From the NCBI GenBank assembly GCA_031580995.1, contig JAVLCC010000001.1, positions 86,375 through 150,374 on the forward strand: 64,000 bases of DNA. Reading direction: 5' to 3'. Under the pieces are notes generated by a model. It was not told where the DNA came from. It did no database searches and was given only the letters and a program-made list of their open reading frames with translations. The translations under genes were made by a program, and so were the position numbers. Positions 25,094 to 33,594 of the stretch are shown in pieces. This DNA comes from CAJXVY01 sp031580995. GTDB lineage: Bacteria; Actinomycetota; Actinomycetes; Actinomycetales; Microbacteriaceae. Numbering within the stretch: position 1 is the stretch's first letter; each line of letters begins with the position of its first letter.

Positions 25094-25496
25094 TTCTTAA
25101 ATACATCACACAGCCCAGGCAGAAATCGAAATAGGCATTCAGCGCACTCGCTATAAATACCACTCCCAATCCAATTAGCACTCCTGCCAATGGGTCAATA
25201 ACTGCGATGAGTAAACCAATTCCGCTGACGCTTAATCCCACCTGCTGTGCGAATTTTGGCGGTCTGGGGTCTTCGAGATACTCCGGAGCGCCAAGGCTTG
25301 GTCGAATTGCTCGAAAAAGCAAACCGTAGGGATGAGATTTTGGCAGAAATACTCCCCAAACGAAAAGCGCAAAAGTAATTCCGAGCAAGCTAAGTCCGGT
25401 GGCGATGTCTAGTTGAACCAGAACGAAACCTGATAAAGAGATCAGGCTGGTTACAGCAGCGCCAATTCTTGGAGCCCTAGGGTCAATTCTTTGCAT
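25062..25496 (-). CDS. DUF4395 family membrane protein
   Basis: A 144-residue protein with about four membrane helices in two pairs and the segments RIDPRAPRIGAAV, FLPKSHPYGLLFRAIRP and FDFCLGCVMYL. These match the DUF4395 family found in actinobacteria next to thioredoxin-like genes, as here. The CLGC cysteine pair in the last helix could be redox active, possibly a membrane partner of the thioredoxin. The start overlaps the thioredoxin gene by 14 bp. Confidence 0.8.
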   Translation of the reverse strand: MQRIDPRAPRIGAAVTSLISLSGFVLVQLDIATGLSLLGITFALFVWGVFLPKSHPYGLLFRAIRPSLGAPEYLEDPRPPKFAQQVGLSVSGIGLLIAVIDPLAGVLIGLGVVFIASALNAYFDFCLGCVMYLRIRRLQSALAR

Positions 25497-25893
25497 TAGA
25501 TAGCTCCTTGAGTTCTAATTCTGAAATTTGTTTCTGGGTTATAGACCCTGACAGGCGTGTTCTAATTGTGCCGTTTTGTCCAATGAGTAAAAGCGTGGGT
25601 GTTTGCCTGATTTGCAATTTAGATGCCAGGTCCAGCCTGTTTGTCACGTCAATCTCGGCGAAGTTAATGTTTTTTGTTTGGAGGTTTTTTCTCACCTGTG
25701 GGCACTTTGAGCACAATTCGGTCGTAAACAGCAAAACTTCGGCACCGCTGGTGGAGGCCTCAACGCCAATGATTTTTTCCAATTCAACTCGAGAGGGAAC
25801 CACACCCAGGGCTTCAATGCCTTTGAACTTATAGCCAAACCCGATTGCGAGGGTCAGAGCAACAAGCCCCAAAACCGAATACAAGATGTCCAT
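25483..25893 (-). CDS. Membrane-anchored thioredoxin-like protein
   Basis: A 136-residue protein with one N-terminal membrane helix (about 3-22) and a thioredoxin fold. The active site is CSKC (LLFTTELCSKCPQVRKNL) rather than CGPC, with a cis-proline segment RQTPTLLLI. It is likely tethered to the membrane and paired with the DUF4395 protein downstream. Substrates are unknown. The start is supported by a TAGGTT -10 element ending 6 nt upstream. Confidence 0.82.
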   Translation of the reverse strand: MDILYSVLGLVALTLAIGFGYKFKGIEALGVVPSRVELEKIIGVEASTSGAEVLLFTTELCSKCPQVRKNLQTKNINFAEIDVTNRLDLASKLQIRQTPTLLLIGQNGTIRTRLSGSITQKQISELELKELSNAKN

Positions 25894-25899
25894 GCAAAA

Positions 25900-25905
25900 A
25901 ACCTA
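25900..25905 (-). promoter_or_regulatory. -10 element of the thioredoxin/DUF4395 pair
   Basis: TAGGTT on the minus strand ends 6 nt before the ATG at 25893; leaderless architecture, no Shine-Dalgarno visible. Confidence 0.5.
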
Positions 25906-25960
25906 AGACAGTTTGAGTGCAAACCTGCGGTTGCTACCAAATGTTTAGCTTTGCCCGCAT

Positions 25961-25966
25961 TAGGCT
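25961..25966 (+). promoter_or_regulatory. -10 element of thyX
   Basis: TAGGCT ends 7 nt before the GTG at 25974 and decides the thyX start. The same TAGGCT-N7 layout recurs at dapA. Confidence 0.55.
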
Positions 25967-25973
25967 GAGCGTC

Positions 25974-26699
25974 GTGAGCGAAATTGAATTCAGAAGCAAT
26001 ATGACAGTTGAGTTGGTGAGAGCCAGTGCTCAAGACAGCGATGTGATTTTTGCAGCTAGGGTTTCAACCCAGGGGGAACAAACTCTTGAAGCGGCGCAGG
26101 CTGAGCAAGAAGCGCAGAAAAAAGACCGTGGATTATTGAATTTCCTAATGCGAGATCGACACGGCTCTCCCTTTGAGCATAATTCGATGACTTTTTATGT
26201 TCAGGCACCAATCTTTGTGTTCAGAGAGTTTATGCGTCATCGCATTGCAAGCTACAACGAGGAAAGCGGACGCTACCGCGAACTGAAACCTGTTTTTTAT
26301 GTGCCAGATGAGAATCGCAATTTGATTCAGGTTGGAAAGCCAGGTTCCTACGAATTCGAACCGGGAACAGCAGAGCAGATATCACTTGTTCAGCAAGAGG
26401 TGATGAGTGTCACCAGAGCAAGCTATGAGTCTTATAAAAGGATGCTAGAAGCTGGTGTGGCAAGGGAGGTTGCACGAATTGCACTTCCTCTAAATATCTA
26501 CTCAAGCATGTATGTGACTATGAATGCCCGCTCGCTGATGAACTTTCTAAGCCTGCGGACTAAGAGAGAGGATTCACATTTCCCTTCTTATCCGCAGCGT
26601 GAGATTGAGATGTGTGCGGAGCAGATGGAAGACGCTTGGGCTAGTTTGATGCCCATCAGTCATGAGATGTTTAATCAAAACGGCAGAGTCGCTCCCTAA
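25974..26699 (+). CDS. thyX: Flavin-dependent thymidylate synthase
   Basis: A 241-residue FAD enzyme that methylates dUMP to dTMP using methylenetetrahydrofolate. The diagnostic RHRxxSxNxxSxR motif is complete at residues 88-100 (RHRIASYNEESGR). A longer in-frame ORF begins at 25917, but the -10 element and the homologous N-terminus place the start at the GTG at 25974. Typical actinobacterial neighbourhood with dapB and dapA. Confidence 0.95.
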   Translation: MSEIEFRSNMTVELVRASAQDSDVIFAARVSTQGEQTLEAAQAEQEAQKKDRGLLNFLMRDRHGSPFEHNSMTFYVQAPIFVFREFMRHRIASYNEESGRYRELKPVFYVPDENRNLIQVGKPGSYEFEPGTAEQISLVQQEVMSVTRASYESYKRMLEAGVAREVARIALPLNIYSSMYVTMNARSLMNFLSLRTKREDSHFPSYPQREIEMCAEQMEDAWASLMPISHEMFNQNGRVAP

Positions 26700-26709
26700 A
26701 CCGAGGCGA

Positions 26710-26715
26710 TAGGCT
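26710..26715 (+). promoter_or_regulatory. -10 element of dapA
   Basis: TAGGCT ends 7 nt before the dapA ATG at 26723; no Shine-Dalgarno in between. Leaderless layout. Confidence 0.55.
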
Positions 26716-26722
26716 GAAGCCT

Positions 26723-27700
26723 ATGAGTTCAGAGCAAAGTTTATTCGGCCAGGTATTAGTTGCATTGGTGACCCCAATGACCAGCGACGGAGAAGTCAAC
26801 TGGGACGATGTAGAAAAACATGTTGATTATGTCGTAAGTGGCGGAGCTGATGGAGTGGTGGTCACAGGAACCACAGGTGAGACTTCAACACTCACCGATA
26901 AAGAAAAACTTCGTCTGGTGGAAGTGGCGAAAAAAGTAGCTGGAGATCGAGCAAAAATCATCACCGGTGGGCCATCAAATGAAACCGCCCACGCTATTGA
27001 ACTCGCCAAGGCAAGCGAAAAAATCGGTGCCGATGGAGTTATGGCGGTCACCCCTTATTACAACAAGCCAACTCAGCAGGGCTTGCTGACTCATTTCCGA
27101 ATGGTTGCGGATGCAACTGATTTACCAATGATTTTGTATGACATCCCCGGACGAACCGGAGTGCCGATTAAATTTGAAACAATCACCCGATTGGCAAAAC
27201 ACCCCAACATTGTTGCGGTGAAGGATGCCAAGGGAGATTTTGCAGAAGTCTCCAGAGTGCTCAATGAAACTGATTTGCTGTATTTCAGCGGAGATGATGC
27301 AAATGCGCTTGCGCATATTGTTTTTGGTGCGACCGGTTTGATAGGTGTAACTGCGAATATTGCCCCGGTTGCTTACCGGGCAATGGTTGATGCGACCAAT
27401 CAAAATGACTTTTTAGCTGCTCGTCAAGCTCACAATAAGCTAGAGCCTCTGGTTAGGGCGACTATGAATCATGTTCCTGGAACTGTTGCAGCCAAATACA
27501 TCTTGCACGGTCTCGGTGATCTTTCAACCCCCAGGGTGAGACTTCCGCTAGTCGGTCCAGAGGAGACCGAGGCTGCAAAAATCGAAGCAGATATTTACTC
27601 CGTAATTGATATCCCGGGTCTGAGTTTTGAAAACTGGCGACCCGATCGAAATGCAGCTGCCGGCGGAGCACTTCCTAAAGTTGCCGGAACCACTCGATGA
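26723..27700 (+). CDS. dapA: 4-hydroxy-tetrahydrodipicolinate synthase
   Basis: A 325-residue aldolase condensing pyruvate with aspartate semialdehyde. Family motifs: GTTGETSTL, TPYYNKPTQQGL, YDIPGRTGVP with the active-site tyrosine earlier, and the Schiff-base lysine in VAVKDAKGD. Stop overlaps the RNase J start (ATGA), the conserved dapA-rnj pair. Confidence 0.97.
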   Translation: MSSEQSLFGQVLVALVTPMTSDGEVNWDDVEKHVDYVVSGGADGVVVTGTTGETSTLTDKEKLRLVEVAKKVAGDRAKIITGGPSNETAHAIELAKASEKIGADGVMAVTPYYNKPTQQGLLTHFRMVADATDLPMILYDIPGRTGVPIKFETITRLAKHPNIVAVKDAKGDFAEVSRVLNETDLLYFSGDDANALAHIVFGATGLIGVTANIAPVAYRAMVDATNQNDFLAARQAHNKLEPLVRATMNHVPGTVAAKYILHGLGDLSTPRVRLPLVGPEETEAAKIEADIYSVIDIPGLSFENWRPDRNAAAGGALPKVAGTTR

Positions 27701-29364
27701 ACTTACCTAAGTTAGCTAAGGGAACACTGCGCATAGTCCCTCTCGGGGGTATCGGAGAAATCGGTCGCAACATGACCGTTTTTGAGCTGAATGGGAAACT
27801 GCTAATCGTTGACTGCGGAGTGTTATTTCCTGAAGAGCACCACCCCGGAGTTGATGTCATCCTTCCAGATTTTGGCTACATCGAAGATCGCATCGACGAT
27901 GTTATCGGGCTAGTGCTAACTCACGGTCACGAAGACCATATCGGTGGCGTTCCCTATTTGCTTCGACTAAAGCAAGACATTCCTATTCTGGGTTCCTCGC
28001 TGACACTTGCATTCATAGAGGCAAAGCTAAAAGAGCACCGAATTACCCCATTTACTCACACTGTTTCAGAGGGTCAGAAAGAGCAGATGGCTGGTTTTGA
28101 CCTGGAGTTTATTGCGGTGAATCACTCCATCCCCGATGCACTTGCAGTGGTTATCAAATCAGAGGCTGGAACTGTTTTACACACCGGAGATTTCAAAATG
28201 GATCAGTTGCCCCTGGATGGGAGACTTACCGATCTAAACGCATTCGCAAAAGTTGGAGACCAGGGGCTAGATCTTTTCTTGGTAGATAGCACCAATGCGG
28301 ATGTTCCTGGATTTACTCCTTTGGAAAAAGAGATTGGCCCGGTCATTGAAAATGTGATTGCTAAAACCCCAGGCAAAGTTGTGGTGGCATCTTTTGCATC
28401 TCACGTTCACAGGGTTCAACAAGTTTTAGATGCCGCACATGCAAATAATCGTCGGGTGGCGCTAGTTGGTCGATCAATGGTTCGAAACATGCAAATTGCA
28501 GCTGACCTTGGGTTTTTGAGAGTGCCTGAGGGCCTGTTGATTGATGTTAAAAAAGCTGGTGATGTTCCAGATAACAGAATCGTTTTCATGTCCACCGGTA
28601 GCCAGGGGGAACCGATGGCAGTTTTGAGTCGCATGTCCAATCAAGACCATGCAATTCAGATTGGAACAGAAGACACGGTGTTATTGGCCTCGAGTTTGAT
28701 CCCGGGAAATGAAAATGCCGTTTACCGAGTGATTGACAAACTGAGCGCGCTGGGTGCAAATGTCGTTCACAAGGGAAATGCCAAGGTGCACGTCAGTGGT
28801 CACAGTGCTGCGGGTGAACTGTTGTATTGCTTCAATGTGCTGAAGCCTAAAAACGTGATGCCGGTGCACGGAGAATTCCGTCACTTGGCTGCTTGCGCAA
28901 AGCTGGCTGAGCAAACAGGTGTTCCTCCCGAGCGAATCCTGGTGGGCGAAGACGGGTCTGTAATTGACCTTGCAAACGGCATTGCTGAAATCGTAGGAAA
29001 AGTCGAGTGCGGGATGCTTTTTGTGGATGGCAAAACAGTCGGAAAGATTACAGAGGATGACCTCAAAGACAGGATGACGTTAGCCGCAGAGGGGTTTGTT
29101 TCGATTTTTGTGGTGATTGATCCAGACACTGGCGTGGTTATCGAAGGCCCTGAGATTAGGGCTCGTGCGTATGCCGAAGAGGACCATGTTTTTGATGACA
29201 TAAAGCCCGAGATTCAAAGGGCTTTAGACAAAGCAGCCAGCGAAGGTGTTCGGGATACATATCAGTTCCAGCAGGTGATTCGAAGAACCATCGGAGGCTG
29301 GGTGAATAAAGCCCACAGACGGCGTCCAATGATTATTCCGGTGGTCGTTCAGTCCAGACGCTAG
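27697..29364 (+). CDS. rnj: Ribonuclease J
   Basis: A 555-residue metallo-beta-lactamase/beta-CASP RNase with endo- and 5'-3' exonuclease activity on RNA. The metal motif is LTHGHEDHIGGVP; further ligands lie in VLHTGDFKMDQ and HVSGHSAAGEL. The beta-CASP domain spans roughly 215-350, and a C-terminal domain follows. The ATG overlaps the dapA stop. With PNPase in the same window it forms a main part of the RNA decay machinery. Confidence 0.96.
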   Translation: MNLPKLAKGTLRIVPLGGIGEIGRNMTVFELNGKLLIVDCGVLFPEEHHPGVDVILPDFGYIEDRIDDVIGLVLTHGHEDHIGGVPYLLRLKQDIPILGSSLTLAFIEAKLKEHRITPFTHTVSEGQKEQMAGFDLEFIAVNHSIPDALAVVIKSEAGTVLHTGDFKMDQLPLDGRLTDLNAFAKVGDQGLDLFLVDSTNADVPGFTPLEKEIGPVIENVIAKTPGKVVVASFASHVHRVQQVLDAAHANNRRVALVGRSMVRNMQIAADLGFLRVPEGLLIDVKKAGDVPDNRIVFMSTGSQGEPMAVLSRMSNQDHAIQIGTEDTVLLASSLIPGNENAVYRVIDKLSALGANVVHKGNAKVHVSGHSAAGELLYCFNVLKPKNVMPVHGEFRHLAACAKLAEQTGVPPERILVGEDGSVIDLANGIAEIVGKVECGMLFVDGKTVGKITEDDLKDRMTLAAEGFVSIFVVIDPDTGVVIEGPEIRARAYAEEDHVFDDIKPEIQRALDKAASEGVRDTYQFQQVIRRTIGGWVNKAHRRRPMIIPVVVQSRR

Positions 29365-29400
29365 CCGTTGTGCCTAAGCTGAATTTTGGCTTGAGCTTGC

Positions 29401-29406
29401 TAGTTT
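29401..29406 (+). promoter_or_regulatory. -10 element of ftsK
   Basis: TAGTTT ends 6 nt before the ftsK ATG at 29413. No Shine-Dalgarno between; leaderless layout. Confidence 0.5.
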
Positions 29407-29412
29407 TGTGCC

Positions 29413-31818
29413 ATGGCACGCAAGACACCGCCGCCGAAAAGGCCAGCGGCCAAAAACCGCAAAGCACCCGCGAAAACAGCTAAGACTGCAACGGGTGCAA
29501 GTTTTTGGGGCTCGCTGGCAAGTTTTTACATGCTTTTAGCTCACGGCATGGGTTCGCTAATCCGTGCTTTTTCAACCGAGAAGCTTGCAGATTCCGACAG
29601 GCGAGACGGTGCACCGTTTTTGTTGTTCTTGCTGAGCATTTTGGGGGCAGTGTTTGCCTGGTTTTTGATTGACGTTGGCTGGGCGCAGGATATCCACTAC
29701 TACAGCTTCGGATTACTTTTCGGTTCGGTTTCCAGGGTATTTCCGGTGCTGTTGCTGATTTATGCAATCTATCTTTTTAGATCCCCCGCCTCAGTCAAGG
29801 ACAGTTCAAGATTCGCTGCTGGGTTCTGGCTTTTTCTAGCAACTGTCTCAGCTTTTTTTCATATCTTTGGAGAAAGGCCTCAACCCTCAGGGGTAATAAG
29901 CGAGGGTCCGTTTGATTTTGCCACAGCGGGCGGGCTATTCGGTTGGTTGATTGGTGAGCCAACGGTTTCACTTCTGAGTATTTATGGAGCTGTTCCAGTC
30001 TTGATTGTTTTGCTTGCTGTTTCAGTGTTGGTGATGACTAGAACAGCACCCAATCAGATAATCAGCAGATTTGCTGATTTATATGAATTTTTATTTGGGA
30101 CCAGACCTCAACGCAAGCAAAAAGTGGCTGCTGATTGGTGGCAAAAGGAAAAAGAATCTAGTCAGGCTTTTGAAAACCCGGTGATTTTGGAAGAACCAGA
30201 GATTGAAGCTGAAGCGGAAACTGAGCAAGAGTCCTCAATAGAAGATCTGCCAACCGAGCCCATCGGAATCCCAGAACAAATTGAACAGGAACCAGAGTTC
30301 TTAGCTGAGAAAACTGTCCCCACAGGCCCCTACCAACTTCCCAGCATGTCTTTATTGGAGGCAGGAACTCCAATCAAGGCATCAAGTGATCACAATCAAA
30401 GATCAGCTGATTCGATCAATGCTGTGTTTAAGGAATTTGGCGTGCAGGCTCGGGTTAGTGGTTTCACCCGCGGCCCAACAGTCACCACCTACGAGGTGGA
30501 GCTTGGCACGGGTGTGAAGGTGGAGACTGTCACCAGACTCACCAACAACATCTCTTACGCAGTTGCCTCCAGCGAGGTCCGAATTCTTGCTCCAATCCCT
30601 GGCAAAAGTGCAATTGGTATTGAAATACCAAATGCCGATCGGGAGACAGTCACTCTGGGTGATGTTTTGAAATCCAAAAATGCTTCACAGTCTAAACACC
30701 CGCTGACCATTGGCGTTGGCAAAGATGCCGAGGGCGGTTTCGTGGTGGCCAATTTGTCAAAAATGCCCCACCTTTTGGTTGCTGGAGCGACTGGTGCGGG
30801 AAAGTCAAGCTTTATAAATTCAATGATTACATCTGTTTTGATGCGGGCAACTCCAGCTGAGGTGAGAATGGTGCTGGTTGACCCAAAGCGTGTAGAACTT
30901 TCGATTTACCAAGGTGTCCCGCACCTGGTAACGCCAATTATCACCAATCCAAAAAAAGCCGCCGAAGCATTGCAGTGGGTGGTTAGGGAAATGGATAGTC
31001 GCTATGACGATTTGGCTCAGTTTGGATTCAAACACATTGATGATTTCAACCGAGCTGTTGTTAATGGGGAGCTAAAACTTCCGGAGGGTTCAAAGCGAGA
31101 GCTGCAAACCTACCCCTACTTGCTTGTGGTGGTGGATGAGTTGGCTGATCTGATGATTGTCGCCCCAAGGGATGTTGAGGATGCAATCGTTAGAATCACG
31201 CAGCTGGCTAGGGCAAGTGGTATTCACCTTGTTTTGGCTACCCAAAGACCCTCAGTTGATGTCGTTACTGGATTAATCAAGGCAAACGTTCCCTCCAGGA
31301 TGGCCTTCTCGGTTTCCAGTGTCACCGATTCAAGAGTTATCCTCGATGGCCCTGGAGCTGAAAAACTGGTTGGGCAGGGTGATGCATTATTTAACCCAAT
31401 GGGAACGAATAGGTCTTTGCGAGTTCAGGGTTCATGGATCTCTGAGGACGAAGTTGAAAAGGTCGTGGCTCACGTAAAAAGCCAAATGGAGCCCAACTAT
31501 CGAAATGATGTTATGCAAAGCCAGAGCTCGGCAGTTGCTGATAGTGAGATTGGCGATGATCTAGAGCTTGTTTTGAAAGCTTGCGAACTGATAGTGAATA
31601 GCCAGTTCGGTTCCACCAGCATGCTGCAAAGAAAGCTTAGGGTGGGCTTTGCCAAGGCTGGGCGATTGATGGATCTTTTAGAAAGTTATCGAGTGGTTGG
31701 TCCAAGCGAGGGTTCAAAGGCTCGAGAAGTGTTAGTAAAACCAGATGATTTGGCGCAAGCTTTGGCTAGACTCCGAGGAGAAACCGAGGAAGAGGCAAGT
31801 GCGCAAGAAGGCGATTAG
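29413..31818 (+). CDS. ftsK: DNA translocase FtsK
   Basis: An 801-residue septal DNA pump that clears chromosomes at division. Basic Pro/Ala/Lys N-terminus, about four membrane helices (between 60 and 215), an acidic Glu/Pro linker (about 255-300), the alpha domain, the motor with Walker A GATGAGKSS and Walker B LVVVDELADLM, ATQRPSVDV, and the C-terminal gamma winged helix (GSTSMLQRKLRVGFAKAGRLMDLLE region) that reads orientation sequences. Full-length and distinct from the short paralogue at 2928. Confidence 0.96.
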   Translation: MARKTPPPKRPAAKNRKAPAKTAKTATGASFWGSLASFYMLLAHGMGSLIRAFSTEKLADSDRRDGAPFLLFLLSILGAVFAWFLIDVGWAQDIHYYSFGLLFGSVSRVFPVLLLIYAIYLFRSPASVKDSSRFAAGFWLFLATVSAFFHIFGERPQPSGVISEGPFDFATAGGLFGWLIGEPTVSLLSIYGAVPVLIVLLAVSVLVMTRTAPNQIISRFADLYEFLFGTRPQRKQKVAADWWQKEKESSQAFENPVILEEPEIEAEAETEQESSIEDLPTEPIGIPEQIEQEPEFLAEKTVPTGPYQLPSMSLLEAGTPIKASSDHNQRSADSINAVFKEFGVQARVSGFTRGPTVTTYEVELGTGVKVETVTRLTNNISYAVASSEVRILAPIPGKSAIGIEIPNADRETVTLGDVLKSKNASQSKHPLTIGVGKDAEGGFVVANLSKMPHLLVAGATGAGKSSFINSMITSVLMRATPAEVRMVLVDPKRVELSIYQGVPHLVTPIITNPKKAAEALQWVVREMDSRYDDLAQFGFKHIDDFNRAVVNGELKLPEGSKRELQTYPYLLVVVDELADLMIVAPRDVEDAIVRITQLARASGIHLVLATQRPSVDVVTGLIKANVPSRMAFSVSSVTDSRVILDGPGAEKLVGQGDALFNPMGTNRSLRVQGSWISEDEVEKVVAHVKSQMEPNYRNDVMQSQSSAVADSEIGDDLELVLKACELIVNSQFGSTSMLQRKLRVGFAKAGRLMDLLESYRVVGPSEGSKAREVLVKPDDLAQALARLRGETEEEASAQEGD

Positions 31819-32344
31819 GCAGATACCAAACGCAATCACTGTGTTGCGCATTTTGCTAGTACCGCTGGTTATCTTTTTATTAGTCGAGGCAGAAAACTCA
31901 TGGGAGCTGTGGCTTGCCGTATTTTTCTTTATTCTCAGTGCAGCCACAGACGGGATTGACGGCGCCATAGCGAGAAGAAAAGACCTGGTGAGTAAAACCG
32001 GTCAATTGCTTGATCCAATTGCTGATAAGGCTTTGTTGGGTGGATCGCTTATTGCCCTGAGTTATGTTGGCCAAGTTAGCTGGATTCCGACACTATTGAT
32101 TCTCTCGAGAGAGATTGTTGTAACCATTTATCGATTGGTTGTCGCCAAGCGCAGGGTTATCGCCGCTAGCAAGGGCGGAAAGCTGAAGACTGTCATTCAA
32201 TCCACTGCAATTCCAATTGTGATAGCTCCCATTGAGTTTTTAGGGGAGTGGGTATTGGTTTTGAATCAGGCAGTCATCTGGATTGCCGTTTTAGCAACTC
32301 TCTGGAGCGGCTATGAGTTTTTTAGGAAACAATTTGTTAGCTGA
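31799..32344 (+). CDS. pgsA: CDP-alcohol phosphatidyltransferase, PgsA-like
   Basis: A 181-residue membrane enzyme, probably CDP-diacylglycerol--glycerol-3-phosphate phosphatidyltransferase, making phosphatidylglycerol phosphate. The family motif DG-x2-AR-x8-G-x3-D-x3-D is visible in TDGIDGAIARR and GQLLDPIADKALL. I chose GTG at 31799 (AGAGG just upstream; typical N-terminus RQIPNAITVLRILLVPL) rather than the longer frame from 31745 inside ftsK. Overlaps ftsK by 20 bp and pncC by 32 bp. Confidence 0.9.
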   Translation: MRKKAIRQIPNAITVLRILLVPLVIFLLVEAENSWELWLAVFFFILSAATDGIDGAIARRKDLVSKTGQLLDPIADKALLGGSLIALSYVGQVSWIPTLLILSREIVVTIYRLVVAKRRVIAASKGGKLKTVIQSTAIPIVIAPIEFLGEWVLVLNQAVIWIAVLATLWSGYEFFRKQFVS

Positions 32345-32819
32345 GGTTTTGGAGCATTGCAGAAAGCGCGGTCTAAAGATTGCCGTTATCGAAAGCCTCA
32401 CCGGAGGTTTGCTGGCCAATCGGTTTGTCAGCGTCAGTGGTGCCAGTGATGTTTTTTTAGGCGGGGTTATTGCCTACCAGGACGAACTCAAATCGTATTT
32501 CGCGAGCGTTTCTCCATCGCTGATTCAATCTCAAACTGCTGTGGATGCCGAGGTTGCCTCACAGATGGCCGCAGGAATCAGATCGCGCTTTTCATCAGTT
32601 ATGGACATAGCTAAGGAATCCGTGATTGGAATCTCCACCACCGGTGTAGCGGGACCAGATGCAGTTGGTGAGCATCCAGTGGGCGAGGTTTATATCGGAA
32701 TTTCCGTGTGGGGTGGAGAGAGCGTTTATCAGTATCAACTTCAGGGTGACCGTCAGCAAATCCGAGAACAGGCTTGCGATAGAGCAATTGAAGCTTTCCG
32801 GGAACAACTGGGTCAGTAG
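32313..32819 (+). CDS. pncC: Nicotinamide-nucleotide amidase (CinA C-terminal domain)
   Basis: A 168-residue stand-alone CinA C-terminal domain that deamidates nicotinamide mononucleotide in NAD salvage. Seen: IAVIESLTGGLLANRF, FLGGVIAYQDELK, and GISTTGVAGPD, all family signatures. No N-terminal CinA domain is present. The pgsA-pncC-HTH-DUF3046-recA order is common in actinobacteria. Confidence 0.93.
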   Translation: MSFLGNNLLAEVLEHCRKRGLKIAVIESLTGGLLANRFVSVSGASDVFLGGVIAYQDELKSYFASVSPSLIQSQTAVDAEVASQMAAGIRSRFSSVMDIAKESVIGISTTGVAGPDAVGEHPVGEVYIGISVWGGESVYQYQLQGDRQQIREQACDRAIEAFREQLGQ

Positions 32820-32865
32820 TCTGGTTAGTTAATTATCAGCAACTTTTGAGGCGCTCACATAGAAA

Positions 32866-33210
32866 ATGACGGCGGGCTCAACTAGTGTTGAAGCTCAGGA
32901 GGTTGAATTGCTACTACGTCAACAAATTGGTGAGGTTCTAAGGACCCACCGCCTGCACAAGGGAATGACTCTCAGGCAGGTCGCGGGACGCGCCAGCGTT
33001 GCTTTGGGTTACCTAAGCGAGGTCGAGCGTGGACAAAAGGAAGTTTCGAGTGAAATCTTGCAGTCAGTAGCTGACTCCCTAGAAGTTCCCCTTTCACTAA
33101 TCATTCGCCAGGTGAGCGATCGAGTTGCGGCAAGCGAAGGGGTCTACATTCCCGACACAGTTCCGGACGAGTTCGTTTCAGAGGCTGGTCTGGTCTCCGA
33201 AAACTCCTAA
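32866..33210 (+). CDS. clgR: XRE-type HTH regulator, ClgR-like
   Basis: A 114-residue regulator with a Cro/CI-type helix-turn-helix at about residues 20-78 (LRQVAGRASVALGYLSEVERGQKEVSSEIL). Position between pncC and recA and the sequence fit the actinobacterial ClgR family, which activates clp protease and other stress genes. Assignment to ClgR rather than another XRE protein is by context. Start ATG at 32866; no clear Shine-Dalgarno. Confidence 0.8.
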   Translation: MTAGSTSVEAQEVELLLRQQIGEVLRTHRLHKGMTLRQVAGRASVALGYLSEVERGQKEVSSEILQSVADSLEVPLSLIIRQVSDRVAASEGVYIPDTVPDEFVSEAGLVSENS

Positions 33211-33221
33211 TAGCTCAGTAA

Positions 33222-33455
33222 TTGCGCCTATCTGAATTTCACTTCCTCATGAATGAGGAGTTTGGTGAAAGCTATTCCGAGATCCTTAGGCGAGATCTGC
33301 ATTTGCAGGAGCTATCGGACAAAACCCCAAATGAGGCTTTAGCAGATGGCGAAGATCCCAAAGATATTTGGTTAGCCATCTGCAGGTCTCAGCAGGTTCC
33401 AAAATCAAGGTGGGCTGGAAAGCCGGTCGTAAAAAGAAAAACCGACACGCAATAG
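33222..33455 (+). CDS. DUF3046 family protein
   Basis: A 77-residue protein matching DUF3046, a small actinobacterial family encoded next to recA: MRLSEFHFLMNEEFG, RDLHLQELSDKTPNEAL and WLAICRSQQVPKSRW. The start codon is TTG at 33222. Function unknown; the constant position beside recA hints at DNA repair or simple synteny. Confidence 0.85.
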   Translation: MRLSEFHFLMNEEFGESYSEILRRDLHLQELSDKTPNEALADGEDPKDIWLAICRSQQVPKSRWAGKPVVKRKTDTQ

Positions 33456-33459
33456 ATAT

Positions 33460-33475
33460 TCGAAATTTTGTTCGA
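33460..33475 (+). promoter_or_regulatory. LexA box (SOS operator) upstream of recA
   Basis: TCGAAA-TTTT-GTTCGA, 11 of 12 half-site bases matching the actinobacterial LexA consensus TCGAAC-N4-GTTCGA, 119 bp before the recA ATG. It places recA-recX in the SOS regulon under the LexA encoded at 40365-40985. Confidence 0.85.
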
Positions 33476-33594
33476 ATATGATTTAGTTTGTTCACATAGT
33501 TGAAAAAGAGTAATTTTTCCACAATCGGCATTGCTTACCGCTTTGTCGGCCACTGAAAAATTAGGGTTTTGAAAAAGAATTGGAAAGGCCAAAA

